NCBI GenBank assembly: GCA_963974215.1
Contig: CAXBBL010000006.1
Span: 216,588 to 280,587, forward strand
DNA: 64,000 bases
Reading direction: 5' to 3'
Source of the DNA: Croceimicrobium sp963974215
GTDB lineage: Bacteria; Bacteroidota; Bacteroidia; Flavobacteriales; Schleiferiaceae
Of the stretch, positions 52,101 to 60,941 are shown piece after piece. The translations under genes were made by a program, and so were the position numbers. Under the pieces are notes generated by a model. That model searched no databases and was not told the origin of the DNA. It was given only the letters and a program-made list of their open reading frames with translations. Positions within the stretch are counted from its first letter, which is position 1; each line of letters begins with the position of its first letter.

Positions 52101-52767
52101 CAAAACCAGTTTGCCCATATTCTAAGCGGTAACCAGAATTGCCGGTGCCTGGAGTCCAATTTATTTGGGCCGTGTCAGTAGCAATACTATCTATGCTGAA
52201 ATTAGAGAATAGGTTAGTACAAGCACCACTAATTCCTAACGCATAAGTTACGGACCCTACAAACCTTCTTGGGTTAAAGGTCGGATTGGGTAAACCACCG
52301 CCATAAGAAACTGAGTCGGCAGTACTTACCGTAAAAGTGCCGTCAGTATGGGTTACAACATCTGCGGCAGTGCCGGTTTGGTAACGGGTGTTGCCTGCAA
52401 TATGAATACCAACAGGGGTATTAGCAGGAATATTAATAACGGTGCCTCCGAAGGGAATATTAACTAAAGAAGTATTATTGGCACCTGTAATAGTAGCGTT
52501 TACAATAATTTCTTGCCAACCATTGGCCGTGTTTATGGTGGGCGGGCCATTTACACCACCAACTCTTACCCAAACACTAGCGGAAGTTGCTCCAGTAGAA
52601 AAGATGTTGGAGATACCAGTAATTTCGGTGGGGGTATTAGAACTCACTGCGAAAGTTATCCCGCTTTGACCATTGTTTGGCGTAAGTGGCGGAGAGGTTG
52701 TAATTGTCCCCTGTCCCCAGCTAAATAGCGCTAAAAGAGAGAAAAAGAGTAGTAACTTTTTTTTCAT
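46198..52767 (-). CDS. Giant modular surface protein 2 with T9SS sorting domain
   Basis: 2189 residues. After a signal peptide and the shared N-terminal domain it has FN3 domains alternating with jelly-roll (choice-of-anchor J/MAM-like) domains. Two neighbouring FN3-jelly-roll units are clear internal duplicates: one opens with APYFENWDALATGKDLGCF, the other with APYFNNWDNLSAGNDLGCF. A MAM-like domain (WESEDASGANENSTGTGPF) is shared with protein 3. A lectin-like domain (~1741-1926), FN3, PKD (~2017-2095) and a type A sorting domain (2107-2189) end the chain as in protein 1. It lacks the beta-helix and lamin-tail domains. A surface adhesin is likely; the ligand is unknown. Confidence 0.88.
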   Translation of the reverse strand: MKKKLLLFFSLLALFSWGQGTITTSPPLTPNNGQSGITFAVSSNTPTEITGISNIFSTGATSASVWVRVGGVNGPPTINTANGWQEIIVNATITGANNTSLVNIPFGGTVINIPANTPVGIHIAGNTRYQTGTAADVVTHTDGTFTVSTADSVSYGGGLPNPTFNPRRFVGSVTYALGISGACTNLFSNFSIDSIATDTAQINWTPGTGNSGYRLEYGQTGFALGSGTVVTGTYPANNPPVNISSLVPDTDYDVYFTEYCGTDSVYFPAPQSFTTLPVCPAPSGITIIALDSVSVTFVYTATTDSLSWEWGPGGFTQGTGTIGTSTGDTITVGGFSPNTNYDLVLTSDCSLRGDGLSRTTILNFTTDCGYASARFTENFDGTAFPCLRAFVDVSVGTPTVNITTAFSPTSAPQQLQLNNSSAVGSNEDIVVFSQPFFGLSTLNKMVEFNAKTSSTLPTTLEIISIPNADSAGNYNVIQTITLTNVDQRFTVNLDAASNYNGTDATIGFRHGAQNTFQAIYIDDFVFDVIPTCPPIDPFTVNTSVGGADVFLNWASTGSNPGANVQYGTSGFSLGSGTIVAATDTFATVTGLTDNTLYDFYIQDSCGNNDLSVWVGPYTVLSGCAAPSPTNLPFFEGFEGFSVGPTFNGTTNLCAPTYDWRFDASDETASRLRLQAGSAFYKNGTQALTMDHFPSASGLESNFLTLTVNLSNYTTSGGIELGFYFMGHGQAASPDNRVWVRGAPSDPWIEVANLDVLSSGNGIYDSVKKLDIVAPITGAGQSIGALTQIRFGQNGRFSAGGTTFSDGYTFDDVTLDAVSCPQPSGLNASNLFDTTATLNWTGTSSAGQFEYWFGPGGFYQGTTTVGGVKAFASASGILVDTLSAQSCYQFLVRAVCGPGDTSTWAGPFDFCTPCSPISAPYFENWDALATGKDLGCFGKIEDPAFFTSTFAGALVTQFGVPFSGARQIELDNSSSTLPLMIVSPPTTDMAVGDKRIVVRARQSSALVPQTQLIVGTLSNPFDAATFHPLDTFDLTDSSPHDRYISNLTAANGYNGSDQYFAVAHGGNLTFRTLYIDDIIYEVIPSCPTVTNLSVLAVDSMNATIAFTPFTGSSGNFQIEYGPGGLQGSVLNTINLVGNDTTSLSGLLPNTNYCFWVREVCAPGDTSAWSDPFCFKTQCQAISAPYFNNWDNLSAGNDLGCFIKIEDPSLVSSNFSGLTIQSSTFNQPVSNPNVVEFDNGSPVASPLIMVSPVTTDLTAGDKRLRFFARSNSVFNLRTLIVGSITNPLDASTFSPLDTLTMTISMLEYIVELNAANGYNGTDQYFAIAHGQNSTFQTIFLDDLNYETIPSCVRPNALATANVTQSTADLSWVNANGSTSASYEIEYGLGLLGDPSNTRVIQSAASLNLTGLTAGTAYCFWVREICAPGDTSFWAGPECFSTPCPTSYAAPYFTNFEGLTIGIAAGTPAGWENCWTHNTITGTVRWESEDASGANENSTGTGPFYDNTFPTTTGGTYMYLETSTSGGPAELISPGIDISTVTNPELEYHYHMFGATINKLVIYAEDATGTRTAIDSLIGAQQAAQADPFVRRSVSLSSLSTGVYKFVFEGHRGTSFTGDISIDDVSVQQGASCPRPLSLNTSPVSTNSAVARWTPSGSPASYQVEYGSTGFTLGTGTSLTSTADSLVVTFTTANNLCQEIYVRAICALGDTSLWVGPTAICPTAIPCDSIDQYNASLKLYDQSALFVPWAGNAGDVEISTAQSASSPQSFRIHDGGTAGFSDLVALFDTISSGTWEVAFDMYVPIGKGAYYNIQQNYIGGAAGNLWGGEVYFLANGTAQVVYTTGSTLAGTFNYTQGQWNTITTVVDLDNDSIWVELNGASTTVGYVYSNANAGGPLQFNGVNFYSGVLAGNTYSVEYFVDNFCVSPRANSCPDPTNLVATANIACDSIELDWTSNSGSSVLVYGTSGFNPATGGTTVNNVTAPYAVTGLTASTAYDFYVSDICGSDTSNAISITNSTANAPQPVASFTIDSATVGGTYRVYLDASASTNADSYQWSFGNGSSSSAVVDTMIYSGNGNYTITLIVSNACGADTATFTTNVNIGLNENALANSLSVYPNPTRKMFNISFREVGSADVQIVLRDAQGRSVIQLDDRLESGNYNKDIDVSSLATGIYMLEIKSGFLITHRRLVIK

Positions 52768-52806
52768 AACGAAAATTTAAGGTTTAAAAAATCCATATAA
52801 CTTCCT

Positions 52807-52814
52807 CAAATATA
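52807..52814 (-). promoter_or_regulatory. -7 box of giant gene 2
   Basis: TATATTTG on the minus strand matches TAnnTTTG exactly, about 40 bp before the start codon and 23 bp behind the terminator of giant gene 3. The T-run of the terminator stands at the -33 distance. Confidence 0.55.
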
Positions 52815-52831
52815 GCCACTAAACATATCTT

Positions 52832-52866
52832 AAAAAAAAAAGCCGCTCATTTCTGAGCGGCTTTTA
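52832..52866 (-). terminator. Terminator of giant gene 3
   Basis: AAAAGCCGCTCA and TGAGCGGCTTTT (52838-52849, 52854-52865) with loop TTTC, identical in stem and loop to the terminator at 39079, followed by ten T on the minus strand. Confidence 0.9.
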
Positions 52867-52882
52867 AAAAATTTACGAATTC

Positions 52883-55800
52883 TTATTTAATGCTTACGCG
52901 ACGGTGAGCAGTTAAAGAACCCGATTTGATTTCTAACATGTAGATTCCACGTGCTAAGCCTGAAACATCAATATCATTGCTGTAACTGCCACTTTGCATA
53001 CGATCATTCATGTTGATTACGTTTCTGCCTTGCGCATCACGTAAAGTAATTTGTACGTCAGCACTTCCTACTTCACGGAAACTAACATTAACGCTGTATT
53101 GGGCAGGGTTAGGATAGACATTTAAGCTATTCGCTAGAGGGTTATCTTCTAATCCGATGTTCACATTTACCGTAATGGTATCTGTTGAAGAACCGCAAGC
53201 ATTGGTTGCTGTAAGGATAACCGTGTAAACACCATTTCCTAAATAAACCACTGTATCGGCGACACCACTGCCTGTAACACCATTTCCGAAGTCCCAAGAG
53301 TAAGCAGTTGCGTTTCCAGAACCACTTGCATCTACTGTTAAGATATACTGTCCGTTTATAACCGTATCGCTAAAGCTGCTAATAGAAGCTACCGGTACTG
53401 GCGCCGTTGCAGTACTCGTATTTAAAAGACTAGCATAAGCACTAGTATCACCAGTACAAGTGTCAGCAACCCATACATCGTATGCAGTTCCAGGAGCTAA
53501 ACCAGTAATGGTATAAGGCGCAGTAACAATACCTGTCATACTACCTGTTCCCGGTGCAAAACCAGCAGGACCATATTCAAGGATAGAACCGCCCGTATTA
53601 GACATCCAGTTCACCTCAACAGAATCACAACCTACATTGGAAGTTGCAGCCAACATGGTTGGAGCATTACAAGGAGCTGTAGTTGCACCAGCCTCAGCTA
53701 CACTAATATCATCTAGAGAGATATCACCGGTAAAGCTTGTTCCTCTGTGACCTTCGAAAACGAAGGAGTATGTTGTACCACTTAAAGTAGAGAGGTCTAC
53801 CGTTGCAACACGGAAGCTATCGGAGCCCGCAGTTTGCTGTTGACCAATAATACTATCTATAGCAGTTCTAAGGCCAGCAGCATCTTGAGCATAAACAACC
53901 AATTTGTTAATTGTAGCACCATACATGTGATAGTGATATTTCAGCTCTGGATTAGCTAGACTACTAAAGTTAACTGAAGGAGATATTAACTCTGCAGCGG
54001 TACCAGTAGATGAAGTTTCGATATACATATAAGTACCACCTGCGGTTCCCGGTGTAGTATTGTCAAAGAATGGACCTGTATTTAATGAGTTTTCATTGGC
54101 ACCACTAGCATCTTCTGACTCCCAACGGAAGGTACCAGCAGGAGTAGTCCAGCAGTTATTCCAACTTAAAGGACTTCCTGATGCTATTCCAATAGGAATA
54201 TTTTCAAAATCCGTAAAGTATGGAGCATTTACCGTGATACATGCTGTAGCAAAGTTGATTGGACCTGACCAAACCGAAGTGTCACCAGCACCGCAAATTT
54301 CACGTACATATACATTATAACTGGTAGACCCATTAAGACCAGTTAGGGTGAATGGATTAGTGGGAGCACTTACTCTGGTACCTGCACCAGGTAAGAAAGT
54401 ACCCGTTCCATACTCTATTTCCCAGGCTGTTCCTGTTCCCATGCTAGTCCAAGATATGTCTGCAGTGGTTCCTGTAACATTAGACGTAGCTAAAGCGGTA
54501 GGCTGAGGACAGGTAGGAGCAGCGCATTGAATAGCGATACTTACAAGAGTATCACCTTGAGCAGTAGAACTGTTATTCACATACTGCCCTGCTTGTGTTC
54601 CATAGGGCGTAGTTACTGTAATACCTACTTCTGATGGCCACCCACCTGCTGTACTTAATACAAAGGATGTAAACAATCCATCGCATACCTGTACAGAATC
54701 TTGATAGAGGTTACCTGTGCTAAAGCTTTGACCAAAGGTCCCAACAGTAACACCATTTTGCACTACTGATAATTCCGCACCATTCCATCCATCTCCAAAT
54801 GAATCTTCTAAATCTAAGTAATACCAGCATAATGAACTTGAATTACAAAGAGTGGTATTCATAACTACTGGTCCTATTGCTAAACTACTGTCGCCAGGGC
54901 CGCAAATCTCAGTAACATAAACATCGTAGGCTGTGGCTGAGGTTAAGCCAGTAATGGTATAAGGATTAGAAGTCGCTACCACGGTAGTTCCTGATCCTGG
55001 GGCAAAACCTACTGGACCGTATTCTAAAGCCCAGCTAGAACCTGTACCGTTGGAAGTCCAACTAGCGGTAATACTAGTTAAAGAGGCACTATCCATCATT
55101 AATCCAGCAGGACGAGGACAAGTTGGCGCTTCCATAACATATACATCATCTATAGAGATATCACCGGTAAAAGAAGTACCACGGTAGCCTCTAAAGATGA
55201 AACGGTAGGAGCCAGATGCCAAGCTAGATACATTAGTCACGTGCGTGTTAAATGGATCCGAGCCGGCAGTTTGCTGCTGACCAACGATACTATCTAAAGT
55301 AGTAATAGCACCGGTAGTAACATTCTCAGCTAATAAGATCAACTTATTGATAGTTGCACCATACATGTGGTAAGCAAACTCAACTTGTGGGTTTACGGCA
55401 CCATTTAAGTTTATTCCCGGAGAGATTAAATCGGCAAAAGCGCCAGAAGTAGAAGTTTCCAAATACATATACTTACCTCCTGTACTAGGGGCTAAAGTAT
55501 TGTCTAAAAATGGACCCGTGCTGCTTGAGTTTTCGTTGGCACCGGTCGCATCTTCTGCCTCCCAACGCACTGAAGCACCCGCATCAGAAACCTGTGTCCA
55601 GCAATTCGCCCAACCCGCAGGACTGCCTTGGGCAATTCCAGGTGAATTAATTTCAAAGTCAGTGAAATAAGGCATTGCAAAATTCACTGGACAAGTCGTA
55701 CAGAAATCAATCGGACCTACCCATCCAGAAGTGTCGCCTGGTGCACAAACACCACGCACTAAGAATTGGTAACAAGTAGTAGGACGAAGAGTGTCAATCG

Positions 55801-58800
55801 TTACACTGCTTCCTGTTGTATATTGCTTAACACCACCCACTGTTGTAGTACCTTGATAGAATCCAGCAGGACCAAACCAGTACTGATACTGACCAGCAGA
55901 AGCACTGTTTGCCCAAGACATGGTTACAGAAGTGTCCAATAAGGTACTCGCATTTAAACCAGTTGGATTAGGACAAGATACGGCCGTTAGACTTACGTCA
56001 TCTAAAGAGTAACCCTCACAACAGGTTGCAGATGAAGCAGTTGACTGACCTGACTGGGTAAACATAATTTGCGTTGCCGCGCCAATAGATTGACCAGCAG
56101 AGGTAATTGGGGCCATGATATCAATATTGGTAATTGAATCGTGAGAACCTGTACCCGAAACAGTGGTAATTAAATCTAAAATCTCAATCCAAGGATCAGA
56201 AGCCGAACCACGCACATAAACTTTATCATCTGGACGAACTGTCGCACTATGGTCCATAATAACAAAACCTAATTCAATCCCACCAGCGGTAGTGTAATTA
56301 GATAGGTTTACCGTCATTATTAAACTATTCGTTTCCACCAAGGAGGCAAAAACTGCTTGATCCATTGTGAAAGCCTGAGCACCGGTATTATAATATAGGG
56401 CATTAGCTTGTAATCTTGCTCTGCCATTGCCCCCTGGTACAAAAGTCCAGTTGTATGAAGGATTGCAGAAATATGCATTGCCACCTGTGAAGGTAGGTCC
56501 GCTGGTATAACCTTCAAAGCCATCTACCAATGGTAAGATCGCTGAAGTACTAATAGCACAAGCGGTTTTGAAGGCAAATGGTCCTACATAAGGACTTGTA
56601 CCATTACCGTAGCAGCTATCTTGAATGTAAAATTCATAATCTGTTTCAGAAGTTAAACCGCTAATCAAAGCGCTATCAACAGAACCCGAAACAGCTATTC
56701 TACCAATATTATTTACCCCCGGAGTAAAGCCTGGTGCACCCCACTCAATAAATGTAGTGTCACCATCTGAACCACTTCCCCAAAAAACTTCAGCATCAGA
56801 AGAAGTTGTATAATTTATTCCTAAAGTGCTAATTAAAGGAGGGTTACAACTTGGAATGGCTTCGTAAACGAAATCATCGATATAATAAGTACGGAAAGTT
56901 GCAGTAGAAGCATGTCTAAACACGATAAACTCATGCGTGCCATTATAACCATTGGCAGTCGTCATATCAACCACAAATTGTGCATAGTTTCTTGTTACAG
57001 TAACTGTATCGACTGCGGTAAAACTAGCACGATCACTTGGGCTTGCTATTGTTCCAATAATTAAATCATTACCTGTAGCAGTAGTCGTAGTCATAGCGTG
57101 GAAGCTAATACGGTTTGCACCACTACTTAAATCACTAAACTGTGGAGTAATCAACCAAGTTGTATCGTTGTTGTAATTATACAACTGAACCACATTAGGT
57201 GAAGAAATAGGTGGATAGGTTGCGCTAGGTGTGAATACATAAGCATCGGAAAATTGGGTAGATGCTCCGCTTAAGAAATTATCCCAGCAATTTGGTGCTT
57301 GCTCTACAATATCATTATCAAAATTATTACTGTAAGGAGCGGTAAAAGGATTACATAAAGTAGTAAAGGTTAGAGGACCAACCCAGCCGCCAAAACCATT
57401 GGCCGAATCACTGCAATTATTTCTTACATAAATATCATAGGAAGTGTTACCACTTAAGCCGCCAATAGAAATTCCGTTCGTTGAAGTACTATCAAAGCTA
57501 GTAGAAGCTGAACCCTGTGTAAATCCTGCAGGACCCCAGTTAACGTCGTAAGATGTACCGGAACCTGTCCATGTAAAGGAAGCGCTATCGCTAGTTAGAC
57601 CAACTAGATTTGGTGCACCAGAATTAGGGCAGGTTTGGCAAGAATTTACTTCTACTAAATCAATACCTACATCACCAGTAAAACCAGATCCGTGCACATA
57701 AACAAAACGCAAGTGTATGGCGCTGCCAACATAGGCGTCTAAATTCACTCCGACATTTTGCCAAGGATCTGTATTGTTAGTTTGGATTTGGCCTACATTG
57801 GTAAACACAGTTGTCCAAGGACCATTAGCGGTACTTCCTACTTGTACTTTAACAGTATCGATTCCTGCACCATAAGCGTGTAGCCAAAACGATAATTCGG
57901 CACTATTGAAAGAAGTGCTTAGATCAATACGTGGTGAAATCGCTTCAACATTAGTACCATTTGCGGTTCCTGAAGTTTCCACATAAATATACTGAGAGCC
58001 AGAATGTGCACCACTTGGACCAGTTCCAGTTGAACCAGTGCCACCACTGCGGTAGTTCCAATTTGATGCCGTAGTACCAGTTCCCCAGTCACCTGTCCAG
58101 CTTGCTGTGCTTTCAAAGTCATCGGAAAATAATGGACCAGGACTACCTACCGTACAGTTAAGGCCTTGAGGACCAGATAAGGGTGTTGTAATACTAATAG
58201 GGCCCAAAGTATCACTAATTCCGTTTACTGAACCGCAATTGGTAGCTAAGTAAATATCATAGGCGGTACTAGAGTTTAAGCCCGTAATGGTAAAAGTTGT
58301 GGCAGGGGACTGTACCGAGTCTAAAATCCAACCGGTGCTACCAGGAGCTGTTCCTGCTGGACCGTAAAGAATCCAAGCCGAGCTATAAGAACCAGCTTGC
58401 GCCCAACCTAAATCAACAGAATTAGAGGTTAAGTTAGAGTCGGTAAAGGCCGTTGGAGCCGCACATAATTTTGTAGTAGTAAAGGATTGTGGAGTTGGAA
58501 AAGCAACGGTGTCACCACCTGCATTACAATACTCCTCTACCCAAACATCATAATTGGTATTTGGTGCTAGACCCGTTAAAATAACAGGAGGCTGAGAACC
58601 AGGATAGGTTCCTGTTACAGTGGTTCCTGTTCCAGGAGTAAAGCCTGCAACACCGTACTCTACTTTAAAAGATGAGTTACTTGCCCCCGGCGTCCAGCTT
58701 AATTTGGAAGCCCCAGCAGAAATACTATCAATTAAGAATCCCGTAAACGGGGTACAATTTCCTGTAACAGCCAAAGCATAAGTTACCGATCCAAGAAAGC

Positions 58801-59308
58801 GACGTGGATTAAATGTAGGATTTGGAGCAGCACCGCCATAAGACACGCCATCTGACACATCTATTGTAAAGGTACCATCGGTATATGTAACCACATCTGC
58901 TGCAGTACCACTTTGGTAACTTAAACCTGCTCCAATATAGATACCAATAGGTGTATTTGCTGAAACAGATATTGGATTCGGTAATGTAATTGGAGCTAAA
59001 GCTGAACCATTGGCGCCAGTTACTGTCCCTGCAGTAACTACTTGGGTCCAGCCACCTGCAGTAGTAATATTAGGTGCTCCACCAGCACTAACACCACCTA
59101 CTCTAATCCAAACATCAGCAGTGGTAACGCCACTGTTAAACATACAGCCAATGCTTGTGATATTCGCAGGAGAAGTAGAACTCACCTGGAAAGTAATACC
59201 ACTTTGGCCATTGTTGTTAATTAAAGGAGGACTTGTGATTATTGTCCCTTGCCCGACTGAAAACAGCCATGTGCAAGATAAAGTTAGAAATAGTAGTAAT
59301 TTTCTCAT
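52883..59308 (-). CDS. Giant modular surface protein 3 with T9SS sorting domain
   Basis: 2141 residues with the same plan as proteins 1 and 2: signal peptide (1-19), shared N-terminal domain (GTIITSPPLINNNGQSGITF), FN3 domains alternating with jelly-roll/MAM-like domains, PKD, and a type A sorting domain (~2056-2141, SLNVYPNPAQYSVNVSF). The MAM-like module (EDASGANENS type) occurs twice or more here. A distinct module around residues 1484-1590 contains LDLEDSFGDGWNGAELSV, a motif seen in other Bacteroidota secreted proteins. It is the first of the three tandem genes in the direction of transcription, and its upstream region differs from those of the others. Confidence 0.88.
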   Translation of the reverse strand: MRKLLLFLTLSCTWLFSVGQGTIITSPPLINNNGQSGITFQVSSTSPANITSIGCMFNSGVTTADVWIRVGGVSAGGAPNITTAGGWTQVVTAGTVTGANGSALAPITLPNPISVSANTPIGIYIGAGLSYQSGTAADVVTYTDGTFTIDVSDGVSYGGAAPNPTFNPRRFLGSVTYALAVTGNCTPFTGFLIDSISAGASKLSWTPGASNSSFKVEYGVAGFTPGTGTTVTGTYPGSQPPVILTGLAPNTNYDVWVEEYCNAGGDTVAFPTPQSFTTTKLCAAPTAFTDSNLTSNSVDLGWAQAGSYSSAWILYGPAGTAPGSTGWILDSVQSPATTFTITGLNSSTAYDIYLATNCGSVNGISDTLGPISITTPLSGPQGLNCTVGSPGPLFSDDFESTASWTGDWGTGTTASNWNYRSGGTGSTGTGPSGAHSGSQYIYVETSGTANGTNVEAISPRIDLSTSFNSAELSFWLHAYGAGIDTVKVQVGSTANGPWTTVFTNVGQIQTNNTDPWQNVGVNLDAYVGSAIHLRFVYVHGSGFTGDVGIDLVEVNSCQTCPNSGAPNLVGLTSDSASFTWTGSGTSYDVNWGPAGFTQGSASTSFDSTSTNGISIGGLSGNTSYDIYVRNNCSDSANGFGGWVGPLTFTTLCNPFTAPYSNNFDNDIVEQAPNCWDNFLSGASTQFSDAYVFTPSATYPPISSPNVVQLYNYNNDTTWLITPQFSDLSSGANRISFHAMTTTTATGNDLIIGTIASPSDRASFTAVDTVTVTRNYAQFVVDMTTANGYNGTHEFIVFRHASTATFRTYYIDDFVYEAIPSCNPPLISTLGINYTTSSDAEVFWGSGSDGDTTFIEWGAPGFTPGVNNIGRIAVSGSVDSALISGLTSETDYEFYIQDSCYGNGTSPYVGPFAFKTACAISTSAILPLVDGFEGYTSGPTFTGGNAYFCNPSYNWTFVPGGNGRARLQANALYYNTGAQAFTMDQAVFASLVETNSLIMTVNLSNYTTAGGIELGFVIMDHSATVRPDDKVYVRGSASDPWIEILDLITTVSGTGSHDSITNIDIMAPITSAGQSIGAATQIMFTQSGQSTASSATCCEGYSLDDVSLTAVSCPNPTGLNASTLLDTSVTMSWANSASAGQYQYWFGPAGFYQGTTTVGGVKQYTTGSSVTIDTLRPTTCYQFLVRGVCAPGDTSGWVGPIDFCTTCPVNFAMPYFTDFEINSPGIAQGSPAGWANCWTQVSDAGASVRWEAEDATGANENSSSTGPFLDNTLAPSTGGKYMYLETSTSGAFADLISPGINLNGAVNPQVEFAYHMYGATINKLILLAENVTTGAITTLDSIVGQQQTAGSDPFNTHVTNVSSLASGSYRFIFRGYRGTSFTGDISIDDVYVMEAPTCPRPAGLMMDSASLTSITASWTSNGTGSSWALEYGPVGFAPGSGTTVVATSNPYTITGLTSATAYDVYVTEICGPGDSSLAIGPVVMNTTLCNSSSLCWYYLDLEDSFGDGWNGAELSVVQNGVTVGTFGQSFSTGNLYQDSVQVCDGLFTSFVLSTAGGWPSEVGITVTTPYGTQAGQYVNNSSTAQGDTLVSIAIQCAAPTCPQPTALATSNVTGTTADISWTSMGTGTAWEIEYGTGTFLPGAGTRVSAPTNPFTLTGLNGSTSYNVYVREICGAGDTSVWSGPINFATACITVNAPYFTDFENIPIGIASGSPLSWNNCWTTPAGTFRWESEDASGANENSLNTGPFFDNTTPGTAGGTYMYIETSSTGTAAELISPSVNFSSLANPELKYHYHMYGATINKLVVYAQDAAGLRTAIDSIIGQQQTAGSDSFRVATVDLSTLSGTTYSFVFEGHRGTSFTGDISLDDISVAEAGATTAPCNAPTMLAATSNVGCDSVEVNWMSNTGGSILEYGPAGFAPGTGSMTGIVTAPYTITGLAPGTAYDVWVADTCTGDTSAYASLLNTSTATAPVPVASISSFSDTVINGQYILTVDASGSGNATAYSWDFGNGVTGSGVADTVVYLGNGVYTVILTATNACGSSTDTITVNVNIGLEDNPLANSLNVYPNPAQYSVNVSFREVGSADVQITLRDAQGRNVINMNDRMQSGSYSNDIDVSGLARGIYMLEIKSGSLTAHRRVSIK

Positions 59309-59486
59309 AGTTTCACTTATAGATTTAAGGCCTCTAAATTATTACTTCTATTGAATCTATCAAGAGGATTTACTTAAAATTTCAAAAAAACCTCAATCAT
59401 GACCCCACCTTTTTGCAAAAAATACGTTTAAGGCCATTTCAACTAAAAGTTCAAATAACATTTTAAAATATCAATTGAGGATTGCT

Positions 59487-59494
59487 TACTTTTG
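59487..59494 (+). promoter_or_regulatory. -7 box of the acetyltransferase/barrel unit
   Basis: TACTTTTG matches TAnnTTTG exactly, 17 bp before the ATG at 59512. A -33 TTTG at the usual distance is not seen. Confidence 0.5.
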
Positions 59495-59511
59495 TAGGCT
59501 AAAGAATAATT

Positions 59512-59796
59512 ATGGAAGTTATCGACAATCAAGAGATGCGTCATTTTGAAGTTCGTGTGGGTGAACGCTTAGCCATAATTGAATACCAAATTCAAGAGCG
59601 TAAATACTTTTTAACTCGCTGCGACTTTCCTAAGAAATTTAAGGATGACGGCAGAGCAGAAGAAATGTTAGTCTTAACGCTTGCTAAAATCGAAGAAACT
59701 GGTATGCGGGTTGTTCCTATGACTCGCTTTGTGAAAGATCACTTTAAGGCTCATCCTGAGTTGAAATCAATGCTACCTGTTGGAATACATCTATAA
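59512..59796 (+). CDS. NATD1-like GNAT acetyltransferase
   Basis: The 94-residue protein fits the very short GNAT family COG2388/NATD1: HFEVRVGERLAIIEYQIQ at the N-terminus, a central part with DDGRAEEMLVLTLAKIEETG in place of the usual Gly-rich acetyl-CoA loop, and VVPMTRFVKDHFKAHPELKSML at the end. The Gly-x-Gly of the CoA loop is weak, so activity is uncertain. The substrate is unknown. It is followed after 8 bp by a barrel protein gene on the same strand. Confidence 0.72.
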   Translation: MEVIDNQEMRHFEVRVGERLAIIEYQIQERKYFLTRCDFPKKFKDDGRAEEMLVLTLAKIEETGMRVVPMTRFVKDHFKAHPELKSMLPVGIHL

Positions 59797-59804
59797 ATCT
59801 GCTC

Positions 59805-60923
59805 GTGAGAATTTTATTCATTCTCCTTTTACTATTTAGCTTTAACTTATCTCCTGTAAAGGCACAGTCGCGGATAGAACGCTATTTAAAGAATTTTAAC
59901 AGTGAAGAAGCCAGCGATGGAAAGCCTAATTTTTTGGCCTACCCGACTATTGCCTACTCCCCAGAAACTCAATGGGAGTTTGGGCTAGCAGGTCTTTATC
60001 TTTATTATGCCAAAAACGATCTGCGTAACCGCCTGAGTGAAGTTAGCGCTTTTGGTTTTTATACCTTAGAAAACCAATACGGCATCTGGCTAGACCACGC
60101 GAACTACGGTGATAAAGATAAATACATGCTTTTAGGCCGATTGCGCTACCAGGTCTTCCCCCTTTTTTACCATGGAGTTGGCCAAAACACGCCCAGTGAA
60201 CCTTTGGCCTTAGTGGATGCTAATTATTTATTACTTAAAGAGCATTTTTTAAGACGAATACATGGCTACTGGTATGGCGGTGTTTACACCGACCTACAGT
60301 ATTTGGCCAAGAGTAATTTTATTTGGCAGGATGAGATTGACGCTCTGCCTAAAGGTGCTGATGGTAGTTTTAATTTAGGACTAGGCCTTTCGCTGGTTTA
60401 CGATAGCCGTTATAATGTACTTAACGAGCGAAAAGGAGCCTTTGCAGAACTCAGCATTCTCGATTACAATAGGGCAACTGGTTCCGATTTCAATTTCAAT
60501 AGCATTTTAAGTGACAACCGATGGTACCATGATTTAGGCTCTAATCAGGTTCTAGCTCTGCAAGCGCTCGGTCAATTTATTAGTGGTCAAGCTCCTTTTA
60601 ATATGTTGTCTCTTTTGGGAGGCGAAAGTATTATGCGAGGTTATTACTATGGTCGCTATCGTGCTAATAATCTCATTGCTTTTCAAGCCGAGTATCGCAT
60701 TTTACCCTTTCCTTTTTCTAAAAGATGGGGCGCCACAGTTTTCGCATCTACCGGTAGCGTATACCAAAATTGGGACGAACTGGCCTTTAATAAAATGCTA
60801 CTTACGGGTGGTGCAGGACTGCGATTTTTAATTTTTCCCAAAAAAGACATCTATACTCGCCTCGATTTTGCCTTTACGGCAGAAGGGCCAGGTTTCTACT
60901 TTTTTATAGGTGAAGCCTTCTAA
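59805..60923 (+). CDS. BamA/TamA-type outer membrane barrel protein
   Basis: The 372-residue protein has a signal peptide (ending SPVKAQ, ~residue 21) and then amphipathic beta strands to a C-terminal aromatic end (FYFFIGEAF). Typical parts are FLAYPTIAYSPETQWEFG at the start and the surface-antigen-like LLGGESIMRGYYYGRYRANN near 265, like the barrel of BamA/TamA and patatin-linked proteins. No POTRA domain is present. It probably lies in the outer membrane; its cargo is unknown. The start is GTG at 59805, since no ATG precedes the signal peptide. Confidence 0.82.
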   Translation: MRILFILLLLFSFNLSPVKAQSRIERYLKNFNSEEASDGKPNFLAYPTIAYSPETQWEFGLAGLYLYYAKNDLRNRLSEVSAFGFYTLENQYGIWLDHANYGDKDKYMLLGRLRYQVFPLFYHGVGQNTPSEPLALVDANYLLLKEHFLRRIHGYWYGGVYTDLQYLAKSNFIWQDEIDALPKGADGSFNLGLGLSLVYDSRYNVLNERKGAFAELSILDYNRATGSDFNFNSILSDNRWYHDLGSNQVLALQALGQFISGQAPFNMLSLLGGESIMRGYYYGRYRANNLIAFQAEYRILPFPFSKRWGATVFASTGSVYQNWDELAFNKMLLTGGAGLRFLIFPKKDIYTRLDFAFTAEGPGFYFFIGEAF

Positions 60924-60941
60924 GCTACATTCAATGTGAAA

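Noticed and set aside
39127..59308. CRISPR-like or satellite repeats in the giant-gene region
   Set aside because: The periodicity is protein-level (FN3 and jelly-roll modules in open frames) with irregular spacing, not short direct repeats with unique spacers.
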